Positions 28,979 through 36,961 of a stretch of 64,000 nt of DNA are shown here, piece by piece. How positions within the stretch are numbered: the first letter of the stretch is position 1; every line of letters starts with the position of its first letter. The notes under the pieces are model-generated. The model saw only the letters and a list, made by a program, of their open reading frames with translations. It did not search any database and was not told the origin of the DNA. A program made the translations under genes and the position numbers. The stretch covers positions 1,922,001-1,986,000 of the forward strand of contig CAVTXI010000012.1 in the NCBI GenBank assembly GCA_963738615.1, in the 5' to 3' direction. This DNA comes from CAVTWY01 sp963738615 (lineage in GTDB: Bacteria; Pseudomonadota; Gammaproteobacteria; Burkholderiales; Burkholderiaceae_C).

Positions 28979-29095
28979 GTCGTGGCTCGAAGCACGGCAG
29001 GCACCGTGCTTCGAGTTCCCCTTCGATCCGCCACCCGCGTCGTGCCAGACTCGGCACCACTCGCGGCGCGCGCCGCATCGAAGGGACGCCGACCC

Positions 29096-29371
29096 ATGTG
29101 CCGCAACATCCGCACCCTCTTCAACTTCGAGCCCCCCGCCACCGAACTCGAAATCCGCGACGCATCGTTGCAGTTCGTGCGCAAGCTCTCGGGCTTCACG
29201 GTGCCGTCGAAGGCGAACGAGGCCGCTTTCGAGCACGCGGTGGAACAGGTGGCCGCGACGGCGCGCGAACTGATCGCCTCGCTGGTCACGACCTCGCAGC
29301 CGCGGAATCGCGATATCGAGGCAGCGAAGGCACGCGCGAAAGCCGCGGCGCGCTACGCGCACAACCCATGA
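29096..29371 (+). CDS. DUF2277 family protein
   Basis: 91 residues beginning MCRNIRTLFNFEPPATELEI and containing FVRKLSGFTVPSKANEAAF and AAKARAKAAARYAHN, matching the small DUF2277 family of unknown function. The internal ATG was chosen because the 38 upstream codons do not resemble the family. Its stop overlaps the start of the next gene (ATGA). Confidence 0.85.
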   Translation: MCRNIRTLFNFEPPATELEIRDASLQFVRKLSGFTVPSKANEAAFEHAVEQVAATARELIASLVTTSQPRNRDIEAAKARAKAAARYAHNP

Positions 29372-29725
29372 CGAAAGCCGCGCGAGGGGCTCGAAGGGGC
29401 CCGCTACGCCGACGTCGAACACTTCGCGATGTCGCTGCCCGAGGTGACGCAAGCGCCGCACCACCACTTCGGCTCGTTTCGCGTGCGCGGCAAGATCTTC
29501 GTCACCGTGCCGCCGGGCCAGACGCATCTGCACGTCTTCGTACCGGACGAGCGGCGCGACGAGTATCTCGAACTGCACGCCGGGTTCTGCGAACGGCTGC
29601 TGTGGGGCGGCAAGGTCGTCGGGCTGCGCGTCACGCTGGCAACGGCCGAACCCGGTGTCGTGCGCGCGATGGTGCGGCTGGCGTGGGAAGCGAAGGCGCC
29701 GAAGGGTCTGCTGGCACCGCAGTGA
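29368..29725 (+). CDS. MmcQ/YjbR family protein, frameshifted near 5' end
   Basis: About 120 residues when repaired. From 29429 the reading AMSLPEVTQAPHHHFGSFRV...KIFVTVPPGQTHLHVFV is typical of the YjbR/MmcQ double-wing fold. The coupled start ATG at 29368 is in another frame; restoring GC in GCGC(GC)GAGGGG gives MTKAAREGLEGARYADVEHF and joins the halves. Function of the family is unclear (possibly DNA binding). Paired with DUF2277. Confidence 0.75.
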
Positions 29726-29734
29726 ATCGTTGAT

Positions 29735-30427
29735 TCAGCGGGCCGCGGCGAGGGCACGCATCCACGCCGCCACCGACGCGGCAACCGTCGCAAGCTTTGC
29801 CTCGGGCGTTGCACCGTCCACGCTCTTCATGCGCGTGAAGCCGTGGTCGGCGCCTTCGATGGCGTGAAGCGTGGCGTGTTCGCCCAACGTGCGCACGCGC
29901 GCGTCGATCAAGTCAAAGCGCGCCAGTGCGTCGCGCGTTCCCTGCACGAACAACATCGGCAACGACACATTCGAAAGGTGGTCGCTACGTTCGGTCGCGG
30001 GCGCGCCGGCCGGGTGCAGAGGGAAGCCGAAGAAGACCAGCCCGCGCACGCCCGCAAGCGTTTCGATGGCCTGCGCCTGCGAGGTCATGCGCGCGCCGAA
30101 TGACTTGCCGCCCGCGAACAACGGCAGATCTCCGGCCTCTTCTCGCGCCAAGCTCACCGCAGCGCGCACGGCAGCGTGTGCGATGGGCGCACGGTCGACC
30201 TGCTTCTTGCCGCGCTCGGCATAAGGAAACCGGAAGCGCAAGGTCGCCACGCCATGCGTCGCCAAACCGCTGGCCATGTGCTGCATGAAGGTGTGGTGCA
30301 TGTCGGCACCTGCGCCGTGTGCCATCACCAGCATCGACTCGGCGTTCGCGGGACGCACAAGCAACGCCGATACGTCGATGTCGGCCTGCGGCACAGGCAC
30401 GCGAAGCGACTGTGGTGTCGCGCTCAC
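29735..30427 (-). CDS. alpha/beta-hydrolase of the KANL3/Tex30 type
   Basis: 230 residues. VMAHGAGADMHHTFM oxyanion region, nucleophile GGKSFGARM, acid in GTRDALARF and terminal His in GADHGFTRM. Cytosolic (no signal). The family is related to dienelactone hydrolases; substrate unknown. Convergent with the YjbR gene, and 6 bp after the NnrU gene start region on the same strand. Confidence 0.8.
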   Translation of the reverse strand: MSATPQSLRVPVPQADIDVSALLVRPANAESMLVMAHGAGADMHHTFMQHMASGLATHGVATLRFRFPYAERGKKQVDRAPIAHAAVRAAVSLAREEAGDLPLFAGGKSFGARMTSQAQAIETLAGVRGLVFFGFPLHPAGAPATERSDHLSNVSLPMLFVQGTRDALARFDLIDARVRTLGEHATLHAIEGADHGFTRMKSVDGATPEAKLATVAASVAAWMRALAAAR

Positions 30428-30433
30428 GCCGGT

Positions 30434-31000
30434 TCAGCGCGGCGACACGCCGATCAGCCACGCGTGGCCCTGCACGAAGAACCAGCCGAAGAGCGCCAGA
30501 CCGACGGCCACGGCGATCAGGTCTTGCGCGAGGCTGGGACGCGCGATGACCGGGTCATTGCCGCGCTTCTTCACCGACACGCGATCGGCAATCGCCCACG
30601 CCAGGAAGCCGCCGAAGAGCAGCACGTCGGCCAGCGAACCGTTCGACAGCAGGTGCGCGAAGGCCCACAACTTGGTCGCGAGCAGCATCGGATGCTTCAC
30701 CGCGGCCTTGATGCGGCCTTGCGTGTAGACCGCTACCAGCAACGGGAACACGGGCACCAGCAGCAACAACGACACGTGACGCAGCCACACCGGCGGCGTG
30801 TACAGCACCACCGGCTGCTGGCGCGCCTGGCCGTAGCCCCAGACGATGAGCGCGAAACCCAGCAACGACACCAGCGTATACAAACCGCGCCAGGCGTTGC
30901 CGCCCATGCGCGCCACCATCGCGTCGCGCGCGGCACGGTTGACGATCGAGATGCTGTGCACGCCAAGGAAGATGGCGAGCCCCAGAACGAGGTAGAGCAT
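30434..31000 (-). CDS. NnrU family membrane protein
   Basis: 188 residues, about five membrane helices, starting MLYLVLGLAIFLGVHSISIV. The conserved pattern RHVSLLLLVPVFPLL, KHPMLLATKLWAFAHLLSNG is typical of NnrU, a protein associated with nitrite/nitric-oxide metabolism and related to methyltransferases of the isoprenylcysteine type. The start was chosen at the first helix; 15 upstream codons are polar and atypical. Confidence 0.85.
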   Translation of the reverse strand: MLYLVLGLAIFLGVHSISIVNRAARDAMVARMGGNAWRGLYTLVSLLGFALIVWGYGQARQQPVVLYTPPVWLRHVSLLLLVPVFPLLVAVYTQGRIKAAVKHPMLLATKLWAFAHLLSNGSLADVLLFGGFLAWAIADRVSVKKRGNDPVIARPSLAQDLIAVAVGLALFGWFFVQGHAWLIGVSPR

Positions 31001-31104
31001 GGCGTGCGGTGTTGATGGGTGAGCCGCGGCCGACATGGCGCGCAAACCAGTCTAGCCCGCTGCAACACAGCAGGAAGATCGGCAAACGGCGTGATCAGGT
31101 TGGG

Positions 31105-32847
31105 TCAGACGTGATCACGCGGCAGGCGCGTCAACGCGTCGAAGCCATAGCGGTTCATGCTGCCGAAGGCGGGCGATGCCGGATGCGGCTCGAAGCGGGT
31201 GCGGCAGTCGAGCACCGCCGGCAGCCCGGATGCGCGAGCACGTGCCAGGGCCGCAGCGATGTCTTGCGCGTCGGTCACGGTTTCGCCCCAGCAGCCGAAG
31301 CCGCGCGCGATGGCAGCGTAGTCGGTGCCCTCGAGCGAGGTGTGGAACTCGAAGTCGAGGCCCTTGCGCTGGCCCGCACGGATCACGCCCCACGACGCGT
31401 TGTTATGAATCACGCTGACCACCGGCAGCTTCAGTCGTCGGGCGGTGTCCAGTTCTTGCAGGGTGAAGCCGAAAGCGCCGTCGCCGGTCACGTTGACGAC
31501 GAGCCGCTGCGGGTGCAGCAGTTGCAACGCCAGCGCGTACGGCAGGCCGAAGCCGAGGTGGCTCATGCCGGGGTCGTGGAAGCGCGTGCGCACCGCGTGT
31601 ACCGGCGTGAGGTCATTGCTCCAGAACGTGGTGTGGCCACCGTCGTAGACCGCGAGTGCATCGTGCGGCAGTGCCCGCCCCAGCGCTTGCGCCAGCGCGG
31701 CCGGGTGCATCACCGGCTGTGGATCGGCCGCCAGCGACGCAAGGCGTTGGTCGTAGGCGGTGCGTATCGCACGCAAGCCGTCGAGCCACCCTGATTCGGT
31801 CGCGGCGCGATGTTCTTCGCTGCCTGACATTGCAGCCAACAGATCGTCGAGCGCCTGCGCGGCATCGGCATGCATCGCCACCGTGTGCAGCGCCGGGCTG
31901 CCCAGCGCCGAAGGGTCGATGTTGATGTTGACCAGCGCGTGCTCGCGACGCACGAAGGGGCCGTGTTCGTCCCACATCCACGACGAGAAACGGCAGCCGA
32001 TAGCGACGATCACATCGGCCGCTTCGAAGGCATGCCGCACCGCGTCACCCGCGATCAGCCCGCCGTGCCCGATGAACGCCGCATGGTCGCTGGCGACCAC
32101 GCCCAGCGCCATCTGCGTGGGCACCACCGGCGCGTTCAAGCGCGCCGCCAATTCGCGCACCTGCGCGTCGGCCCCGGCATGCACCACGCCGCCACCAGCC
32201 ACGATCAGCGGGCGCTGCGCGCGACCCAGCAGCTCGGCCGCGGCCTTCACCGTGTCTGCAGCCGGGCGCGGTCGTGAGGTCGGCCGGTAGCGAGCGGGCG
32301 CGATGTCGAACTCATCGGCCCGCCATGTCGCGGTCGCCGCCAGCACGTCCTGATGCACATCAAGATGCACCGGGCCGGGTCGGCCACTCGTGGCTTCACG
32401 AAACGCCGTGCGAACCAGCTCGGGCACACGCCGCGGGTCGTTCGCCACGGCGTTCCACTTCGTCAGCGGCGCAAGCACGGCGCGCGTGTCCATGTCCATG
32501 AACATGCCCACGTGCGGATACGCCGCCGCGCGATGCTGGTTGGTGGTGATCAACAGCGCGGCAAGGTTGTTGTTGAAAGCCACGCCCGCACCCGACGCCA
32601 GATTCAAGCCGCCTGGCCCCATCTCGCCGACCGCCACGGCCATGCGTCCGGTCGACGCGAACACCGCCGCGGCCATCATCGGCGCCGACGCTTCGTGGCG
32701 CGTGCCGTGAAAAGGAATGCCCGAAAGCGAGATGGCGTGCAGCAGCGGCGCGAGCTTGCCACCGACGATACCGAACACCGCCGGCACGCCTTCGGCCTGC
32801 AGCACGCGCACCAGGGCCTGCGCGCCCGTCAGCGTGACTGTTTTCAT
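31105..32847 (-). CDS. thiamine-pyrophosphate-dependent enzyme, acetolactate-synthase-like
   Basis: 580 residues with the three-domain TPP fold: N-terminal Pyr domain with the catalytic glutamate in TRHEASAPMMA, central FAD/DHAP-like domain, and C-terminal PP domain with the cofactor motif GDGAFGFTLQELDTARR followed by NN. It decarboxylates 2-oxoacids and joins or hydrolyses the product; catalytic acetolactate synthase, benzoylformate decarboxylase-like or related roles are possible. It is 3 bp downstream of vapC on the same strand. I found no feature that specifically marks sulfoacetaldehyde acetyltransferase. Confidence 0.8.
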   Translation of the reverse strand: MKTVTLTGAQALVRVLQAEGVPAVFGIVGGKLAPLLHAISLSGIPFHGTRHEASAPMMAAAVFASTGRMAVAVGEMGPGGLNLASGAGVAFNNNLAALLITTNQHRAAAYPHVGMFMDMDTRAVLAPLTKWNAVANDPRRVPELVRTAFREATSGRPGPVHLDVHQDVLAATATWRADEFDIAPARYRPTSRPRPAADTVKAAAELLGRAQRPLIVAGGGVVHAGADAQVRELAARLNAPVVPTQMALGVVASDHAAFIGHGGLIAGDAVRHAFEAADVIVAIGCRFSSWMWDEHGPFVRREHALVNINIDPSALGSPALHTVAMHADAAQALDDLLAAMSGSEEHRAATESGWLDGLRAIRTAYDQRLASLAADPQPVMHPAALAQALGRALPHDALAVYDGGHTTFWSNDLTPVHAVRTRFHDPGMSHLGFGLPYALALQLLHPQRLVVNVTGDGAFGFTLQELDTARRLKLPVVSVIHNNASWGVIRAGQRKGLDFEFHTSLEGTDYAAIARGFGCWGETVTDAQDIAAALARARASGLPAVLDCRTRFEPHPASPAFGSMNRYGFDALTRLPRDHV

Positions 32848-32850
32848 CGC

Positions 32851-33270
32851 TTAGTTCTCCAACGTGCCTGGCGCGGCCAGCGCCTCGGCCAGTGATTGCG
32901 TCAGCTTCGGCGCAGCCTTGCGCAGCCGCGAGTCTTCGGTCACCAACTTCGCACCCAGCCCCTGAGCAGCCGCCAGAAATCGGGCGTCGTAAGCCGAAAC
33001 GCCGAAGCTCGAGGCCAAACGCAGCGCCTCGGCATGCGGAACCTCGGCCGTTGCCGTCACGGCGGTTTGCGCGCGGTCGAGCAAGGCCAACGCCTGGGCC
33101 AGAGTCAACGCCTTGGCGCGCACCTGCGTGGCCAGCAGGTTGCTGAATTCGACGCGAAAGAAGGGCTCGCTGCACCAGTCCGAATCGGCCTGCCAAAGGG
33201 CCTGCGCCTGTTTCGTTGCATCCCCCGCGATCAGCAAGTAGGCAATGACGTTGGTGTCGACGACACGCAT
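32851..33270 (-). CDS. vapC: VapC-type PIN-domain toxin
   Basis: 139 residues. MRVVDTNVIAYLL carries the first PIN acidic residue, VEFSNLL the second, and SAYDARFLAAAQGLGAKLVTED the remaining acids of the Mg-dependent ribonuclease site. 12 bp downstream of the antitoxin gene and followed after 3 bp by the TPP enzyme gene. Confidence 0.9.
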   Translation of the reverse strand: MRVVDTNVIAYLLIAGDATKQAQALWQADSDWCSEPFFRVEFSNLLATQVRAKALTLAQALALLDRAQTAVTATAEVPHAEALRLASSFGVSAYDARFLAAAQGLGAKLVTEDSRLRKAAPKLTQSLAEALAAPGTLEN

Positions 33271-33282
33271 CGCGCTCGAGCC

Positions 33283-33516
33283 TCAGTCGCGGCCGTGCGC
33301 GATGGCGCGTTCGATGTCGGCAGCCGTCAACGGTCCGCGGCCACGCAGCCGCACCGGCTCGGGCGCAGGCACCGCCGACCGCGGGGCCGCTGACTCGACG
33401 CGCAAACCGGCGTCGAGCAACACGGCCACCATGTCTTTCAACTTGCGATCGGACTGCACGGCGCGCATCTTCACGCGGCGTACCAGCTCGTCGGGCAGAT
33501 CGAGTGTTGTCTTCAT
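33283..33516 (-). CDS. vapB: VapB-type antitoxin
   Basis: 77 residues. An N-terminal ribbon-helix-helix MKTTLDLPDELVRRVKMRAV and a disordered Pro-rich tail expected to wrap the PIN toxin. An operator-like palindrome lies 12 bp upstream, consistent with autoregulation by the VapBC complex. Confidence 0.85.
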   Translation of the reverse strand: MKTTLDLPDELVRRVKMRAVQSDRKLKDMVAVLLDAGLRVESAAPRSAVPAPEPVRLRGRGPLTAADIERAIAHGRD

Positions 33517-33528
33517 GCTGCATTTTGA

Positions 33529-33538
33529 TGGTTAACCA
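33529..33538. promoter_or_regulatory. palindrome upstream of vapB, probable VapBC operator
   Basis: Perfect 10-bp palindrome TGGTTAACCA, 12 bp before the vapB start codon on the minus strand. Toxin-antitoxin complexes normally bind such sites over their own promoter. Confidence 0.5.
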
Positions 33539-33674
33539 GTTTGCTGGCAAGCTGGGTGACCGGCACGGCGCGGATACGATGGTGCTGCGCGTCGACAGCC
33601 GCGCCGATCTCGATCAGCCGAAGGCGGATCCTGCCGGCGCTGATCACGCGCCGACCTGCCGTTCCCGTTTGGTG

Positions 33675-33680
33675 CATAAT
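33675..33680 (+). promoter_or_regulatory. putative -10 element of tRNA-fMet promoter
   Basis: CATAAT lies 12 bp before the mature tRNA 5' end, as expected for a sigma-70 -10 box. The -35 region (around 33651, CCGACC) is a weak match. The remaining 33517-33674 interval shows no gene. Confidence 0.45.
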
Positions 33681-33692
33681 CTTGGGTTCTGA

Positions 33693-33769
<77 letters not shown>

Positions 33770-33799
33770 AAATTCTTATAGTGCCGACAGGCATTTGCG

Positions 33800-33824
33800 A
33801 AGCCCGCCTTGTGCGGGCTTTGTC
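33800..33824 (+). terminator. intrinsic terminator after tRNA-fMet
   Basis: Hairpin with an 8-bp stem AAGCCCGC / GCGGGCTT and loop CTTGT, followed by a short T-rich tail, 30 bp after the tRNA. It may also serve the converging catabolic operon that ends at 33860 on the other strand. Confidence 0.75.
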
Positions 33825-33859
33825 GTGTCTGGGGCTCTGTGTGCGCGCTGCGGCCGTGA

Positions 33860-34861
33860 TCACGGCCGCAGCACGACCTTGGCGGCGGCACAAAGCCCCT
33901 GATCGAGATCGACGAAAGCCTGGGCGCCGTCAACGAGCGGCCTTTCCTCGACCCAACTCAGGTCACCAAACAGGCCGCGATGGAGTGCATCAACGGTGGC
34001 GCGCAGGTCGGCGGTGGTGTAGGTGTAGGTGCCCAGCAGCGTGATCTCGGCGAGGGTGAGCCTGCGCATGTCGATCTCGCTGGCCCACTCCTGCAGGCCC
34101 ACATGCATGATCACGCCGCCTGGTTTGATCGCCACGAAGGCTTGGGTGCGGGTGGCCTTGCTGCCGACGGCGTCGAGCACGTAGTCGAATGCTGCTTCGT
34201 CTAAGGGCTGCTCGCGCGGGTCGACGGCGTCGCAGCGCACCGCCGTCTGGATGGCCTGCCGTCGCAACGGATTGAGCTCGGTGACGACGAGCGCTGCGAC
34301 GCCCAGGCGCGTCATCATCAGGGCCGCCAGCATGCCGATCGCACCACCACCGATCACCAGCACGCGGCACTCATGCAGTGGCCGGGTCAACGCGCGCATC
34401 GACAGGTTCAGCGCATGCCACGCGGTTGCAGCGGGTTCGGTCAGCGCAGCAGTCAGCGGCGGCATGTCTTGCGGGATGGCGATCAGCGACGCCGCCGGGA
34501 TGCTCATGTATTCTGCATAAGCGCCGGGGCGCGTCATGCCGACCATGGTGCGGTTGGCGCAGAGGTTGTTGCGGCCCTGCACGCAGTACTCGCACGTGCC
34601 ACAGGTGATCAGTGGGTTGCCGGTGAAGCGCGTGCCGACCGCGAAGCCCGTCGCGGCCGACTGCTCGATGCGGCCGACGAACTCGTGGCCGAGCACCAGG
34701 CCGGGCTTGCGCCGCGGGTCGTGTCCGTGCCAGGCGTGCATGTCGGAGCCGCAGATGCCGACGGCCTCGATCTTCAGCACCACCTCGCCTGCCATCAACT
34801 CAGGCATCGGCCGGTCTTGCAACTGCACTTCTTTCGGCTGGGTATAGACAAGGGCTTTCAT
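33860..34861 (-). CDS. zinc-dependent alcohol dehydrogenase (MDR), possible HpsO/HpsP role
   Basis: 333 residues. Catalytic zinc site GICGSDMHAWHGHD and GHEFVG; structural zinc cysteines in CGTCEYCVQGRNNLCANR; Rossmann motif VIGGGAIGMLAALM. A medium-chain NAD(P)-dependent polyol/threonine-type dehydrogenase, last gene of operon 1. In the dihydroxypropanesulfonate pathway of Cupriavidus, HpsN is accompanied by two further dehydrogenases (HpsO, HpsP) that interconvert the enantiomers; this gene and the SDR upstream are candidates for those roles (inference). The ATG overlaps the repaired stop of the aminotransferase gene. Confidence 0.8.
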   Translation of the reverse strand: MKALVYTQPKEVQLQDRPMPELMAGEVVLKIEAVGICGSDMHAWHGHDPRRKPGLVLGHEFVGRIEQSAATGFAVGTRFTGNPLITCGTCEYCVQGRNNLCANRTMVGMTRPGAYAEYMSIPAASLIAIPQDMPPLTAALTEPAATAWHALNLSMRALTRPLHECRVLVIGGGAIGMLAALMMTRLGVAALVVTELNPLRRQAIQTAVRCDAVDPREQPLDEAAFDYVLDAVGSKATRTQAFVAIKPGGVIMHVGLQEWASEIDMRRLTLAEITLLGTYTYTTADLRATVDALHRGLFGDLSWVEERPLVDGAQAFVDLDQGLCAAAKVVLRP

Positions 34862-36182
34862 GATGCTGGGGCCGAGGTGTCGGTGATCAGCACGGCGCAA
34901 ACCGTCGGCCATGCGTTGAATGTCGTCGGGTGTCGATACGAAAGGCGGCGCAAGGATCAGCGTGTCGCCCGGCGCGCGTGTCAGCACGCCATGGTCGAAG
35001 GCGGCGGCTTGTGCGCGTGCGCCTCGCAGGCCGGGCCCGGCTGCGTCGGGCGCCAGCTCGATGCCTGCGGCCAGGCCGATGTTGCGGATGCTGACCACGC
35101 CCGGTGCATCGGCCAGTGAATGCACGATGGCTTCGAAGCGCGGCGCCAGTTCGCGCACGCGTTGCGGCAGTTGCTCTTCCTCGATCACATCCAGCATCGC
35201 CAGCCCCGCCGCGCAAGCAAGCGGGTGGCCCGAGCAGGTGTAGCCGTGCATCAGTTCCGCAAGATGCGCAGGGCCGTGCATCAGCGTGTCGTAAAGCTCG
35301 CGCCTGACGATCACGCCGCCGAGTGGCGCAGCGCCGTTGCTCACGGTCTTGGCGAAGACGATCATGTCGGGCACCACGCCCAGCGCCTGCGCCGCGAACA
35401 TCGCGCCCAGGCGGCCGAAGCCGGTGATGACTTCGTCGAAGATCAGCAGCAGGCCATGGCGGTCGCAGATTTCGCGCAGGCGTTGCAGGTAGCCGCGCGG
35501 TGGCACCAGCACACCGGTCGATCCGGCCACAGGTTCGACGACCACGGCGGCGATGTTCGATGCGTCGTGCAAGGCGATGATCCGCGTCTCGAGTTCGTCG
35601 GCCATCTCGGCGCCGCTGTGCGGGTTGACCCCGTGCGAAAGCCTGCGTCGCCGGGTCCCAGGTCGCGCGCAGATGATCACTGCGCAGCAGCGCGGTGCCG
35701 AAGGCGCGGCGGTTGTTGAGCATGCCGCCGACCGAGATGCCGCCAAAGCCAACGCCGTGAAAGCCACGCTCGCGGCCGACAAACAGGTTGCGTTGGCCTT
35801 CACCGCGCACGCGCCACACCGCCAGCGCGATCTTCATCGCGGTGTCGATGGCTTCGCTGCCGCTGTTGACAAGGAACACCCGGTCCATGCCCGGCGGCGC
35901 GAGCGCGCCGATGCGCTCGGCGAGTTCGAAGGCACCGGCATGCCCGACCTGAAAGCTCGATGCGAAATCAAGCGTGTCGATCTGCCGCTTCATCGCTTCG
36001 GCAATGCGCGGGTGACAGTGCCCTGCGCCCACGCACCACAGGCCCGAGGTGCCATCAAGCACCTCACGGCCTTCGGGCGTGCGATAGGCGATGCCTTTGG
36101 CCGAGGCCACAAGACGCGGCGATGCCTTGAACTGCCGGTTCGGCGTGAAGGGCATCCAGAGTGAGTCGAGTGATGAAGTCAT
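34858..36182 (-). CDS. class III omega-amino acid:pyruvate aminotransferase, two frameshifts
   Basis: About 441 residues when repaired. N-terminus LWMPFTPNRQFKASPRL, PLP-pocket SGSEAIDTAMKIA, FHGVGFGG, acid IFDEVITGFGRLG, and Lys in FAKTVSNGAAPLGGV: typical of omega-amino-acid--pyruvate transaminases, a family that also includes taurine:pyruvate aminotransferase. The first break, near 35640, is repaired by TTCGC(GC)ACGG, joining ATQAFAHGVNPHSGAEM. The second, near 34895, is repaired by TTGCGC(GC)CGTG, which creates a stop overlapping the next ATG. Could act on an aminosulfonate such as taurine or cysteate (inference). Confidence 0.75.
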
Positions 36183-36210
36183 CGTGCGTTCATCGTGCGT
36201 TCATCGTGCG
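36180..36210. repeat. 11-bp tandem repeat in the SDR-aminotransferase junction
   Basis: Two full copies and one partial copy (9 of 11 bases) of CATCGTGCGTT. On the minus strand each unit reads ...CGATGA..., giving three closely spaced ATGs: the first overlaps the SDR stop (36201-36203), the last is the aminotransferase start. The 11-bp unit is not a multiple of three. Confidence 0.85.
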
Positions 36211-36961
36211 GTATAGCCGCCATCAACCATCAGCGTCTGGCCGGTGATGTAGCTGCTGGCGTTGCTGGCAAGAAAGACGGACACGCCGTGAAGATCAGCG
36301 AGTTCGCCGTTGCGGCCGATGCAGGTTTGCTGCGCATGCCGGTCGGCCAGCGCCGCATCAGCGAAAACAGGCGCGGTCAGCGCGGTCGGGAAGAAGCCGG
36401 GGCCGATGGCGTTGCATGTGATGCCCTTGGTGCCCCAGGCTTGCGCGATGGCGCGCGTCAACTGCACGATGCCGCCTTTGCCGGCGCCATACGGCGCGCT
36501 GTCGGGGAACGCACGCTAGCTTTGCAGCGACGCGATGTTGATGATGCGGCCCCAGCCGCGCGCCGCCATGCCGGGCGCCAAGGCCTGCGTCAAGAAAAAC
36601 GGTGCGCTTAAGTGCAGCGCAATCTGCGCCTGCCACGCTTCGGGCGTGACGTCGGTGAACGCTTGGCGCAGATTGATGCCGGCCGCATTCACGAGGATGT
36701 CGATGTCGCCGACAGATTGCGCTGCCGCAGCGCAGCGCTGACATCGTCGGCCAGGTCCACACTCAGCGTATCGGCATCAATGCCCTCAGCTCGCAACTGC
36801 CGCGCCGCGACGTTCAGTTCGGCTTCGCGCCGCGCCACGAGCAGCACGCGCGCGCCGGCCAAACCCAGCGCGCGCGCCATCGCCGCGCCGATGCCCGAGT
36901 TGCCGCCGGTGATCAGCGCGCGTCTGCCGCTCAGGTCGAACAACGAGGCAAGCCGGCTCAT
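36201..36961 (-). CDS. short-chain dehydrogenase/reductase, frameshifted and with an in-frame amber codon
   Basis: About 254 residues when repaired. Rossmann motif ALITGGNSGIGAAMARALG, NAG-type segment DIDILVNAAGINLRQAF, active-site PYGAGKGGIVQL (Tyr and Lys) and C-terminal ITGQTLMVDGGYTA. Two GC pairs restored around 36730 (AGC(GC)GCTG, TGC(GC)GCTG) unite the N- and C-terminal frames as VSALRAAAAQSVGDIDILVN. A TAG codon at about 36519-36521 interrupts SLQS-RAFPDSAPYG, where homologues usually have a tyrosine. The start overlaps the HpsN-like stop (ATGA). Candidate partner dehydrogenase (HpsO/HpsP-like) of operon 1. Confidence 0.7.

Noticed and set aside
31105..32847. Sulfoacetaldehyde acetyltransferase (Xsc) as the identity of the TPP enzyme
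   Set aside because: It would fit a taurine pathway, but the gene is cotranscribed with vapBC on the far side of the tRNA, no phosphate acetyltransferase is near, and the N-terminal sequence does not match what I know of Xsc.
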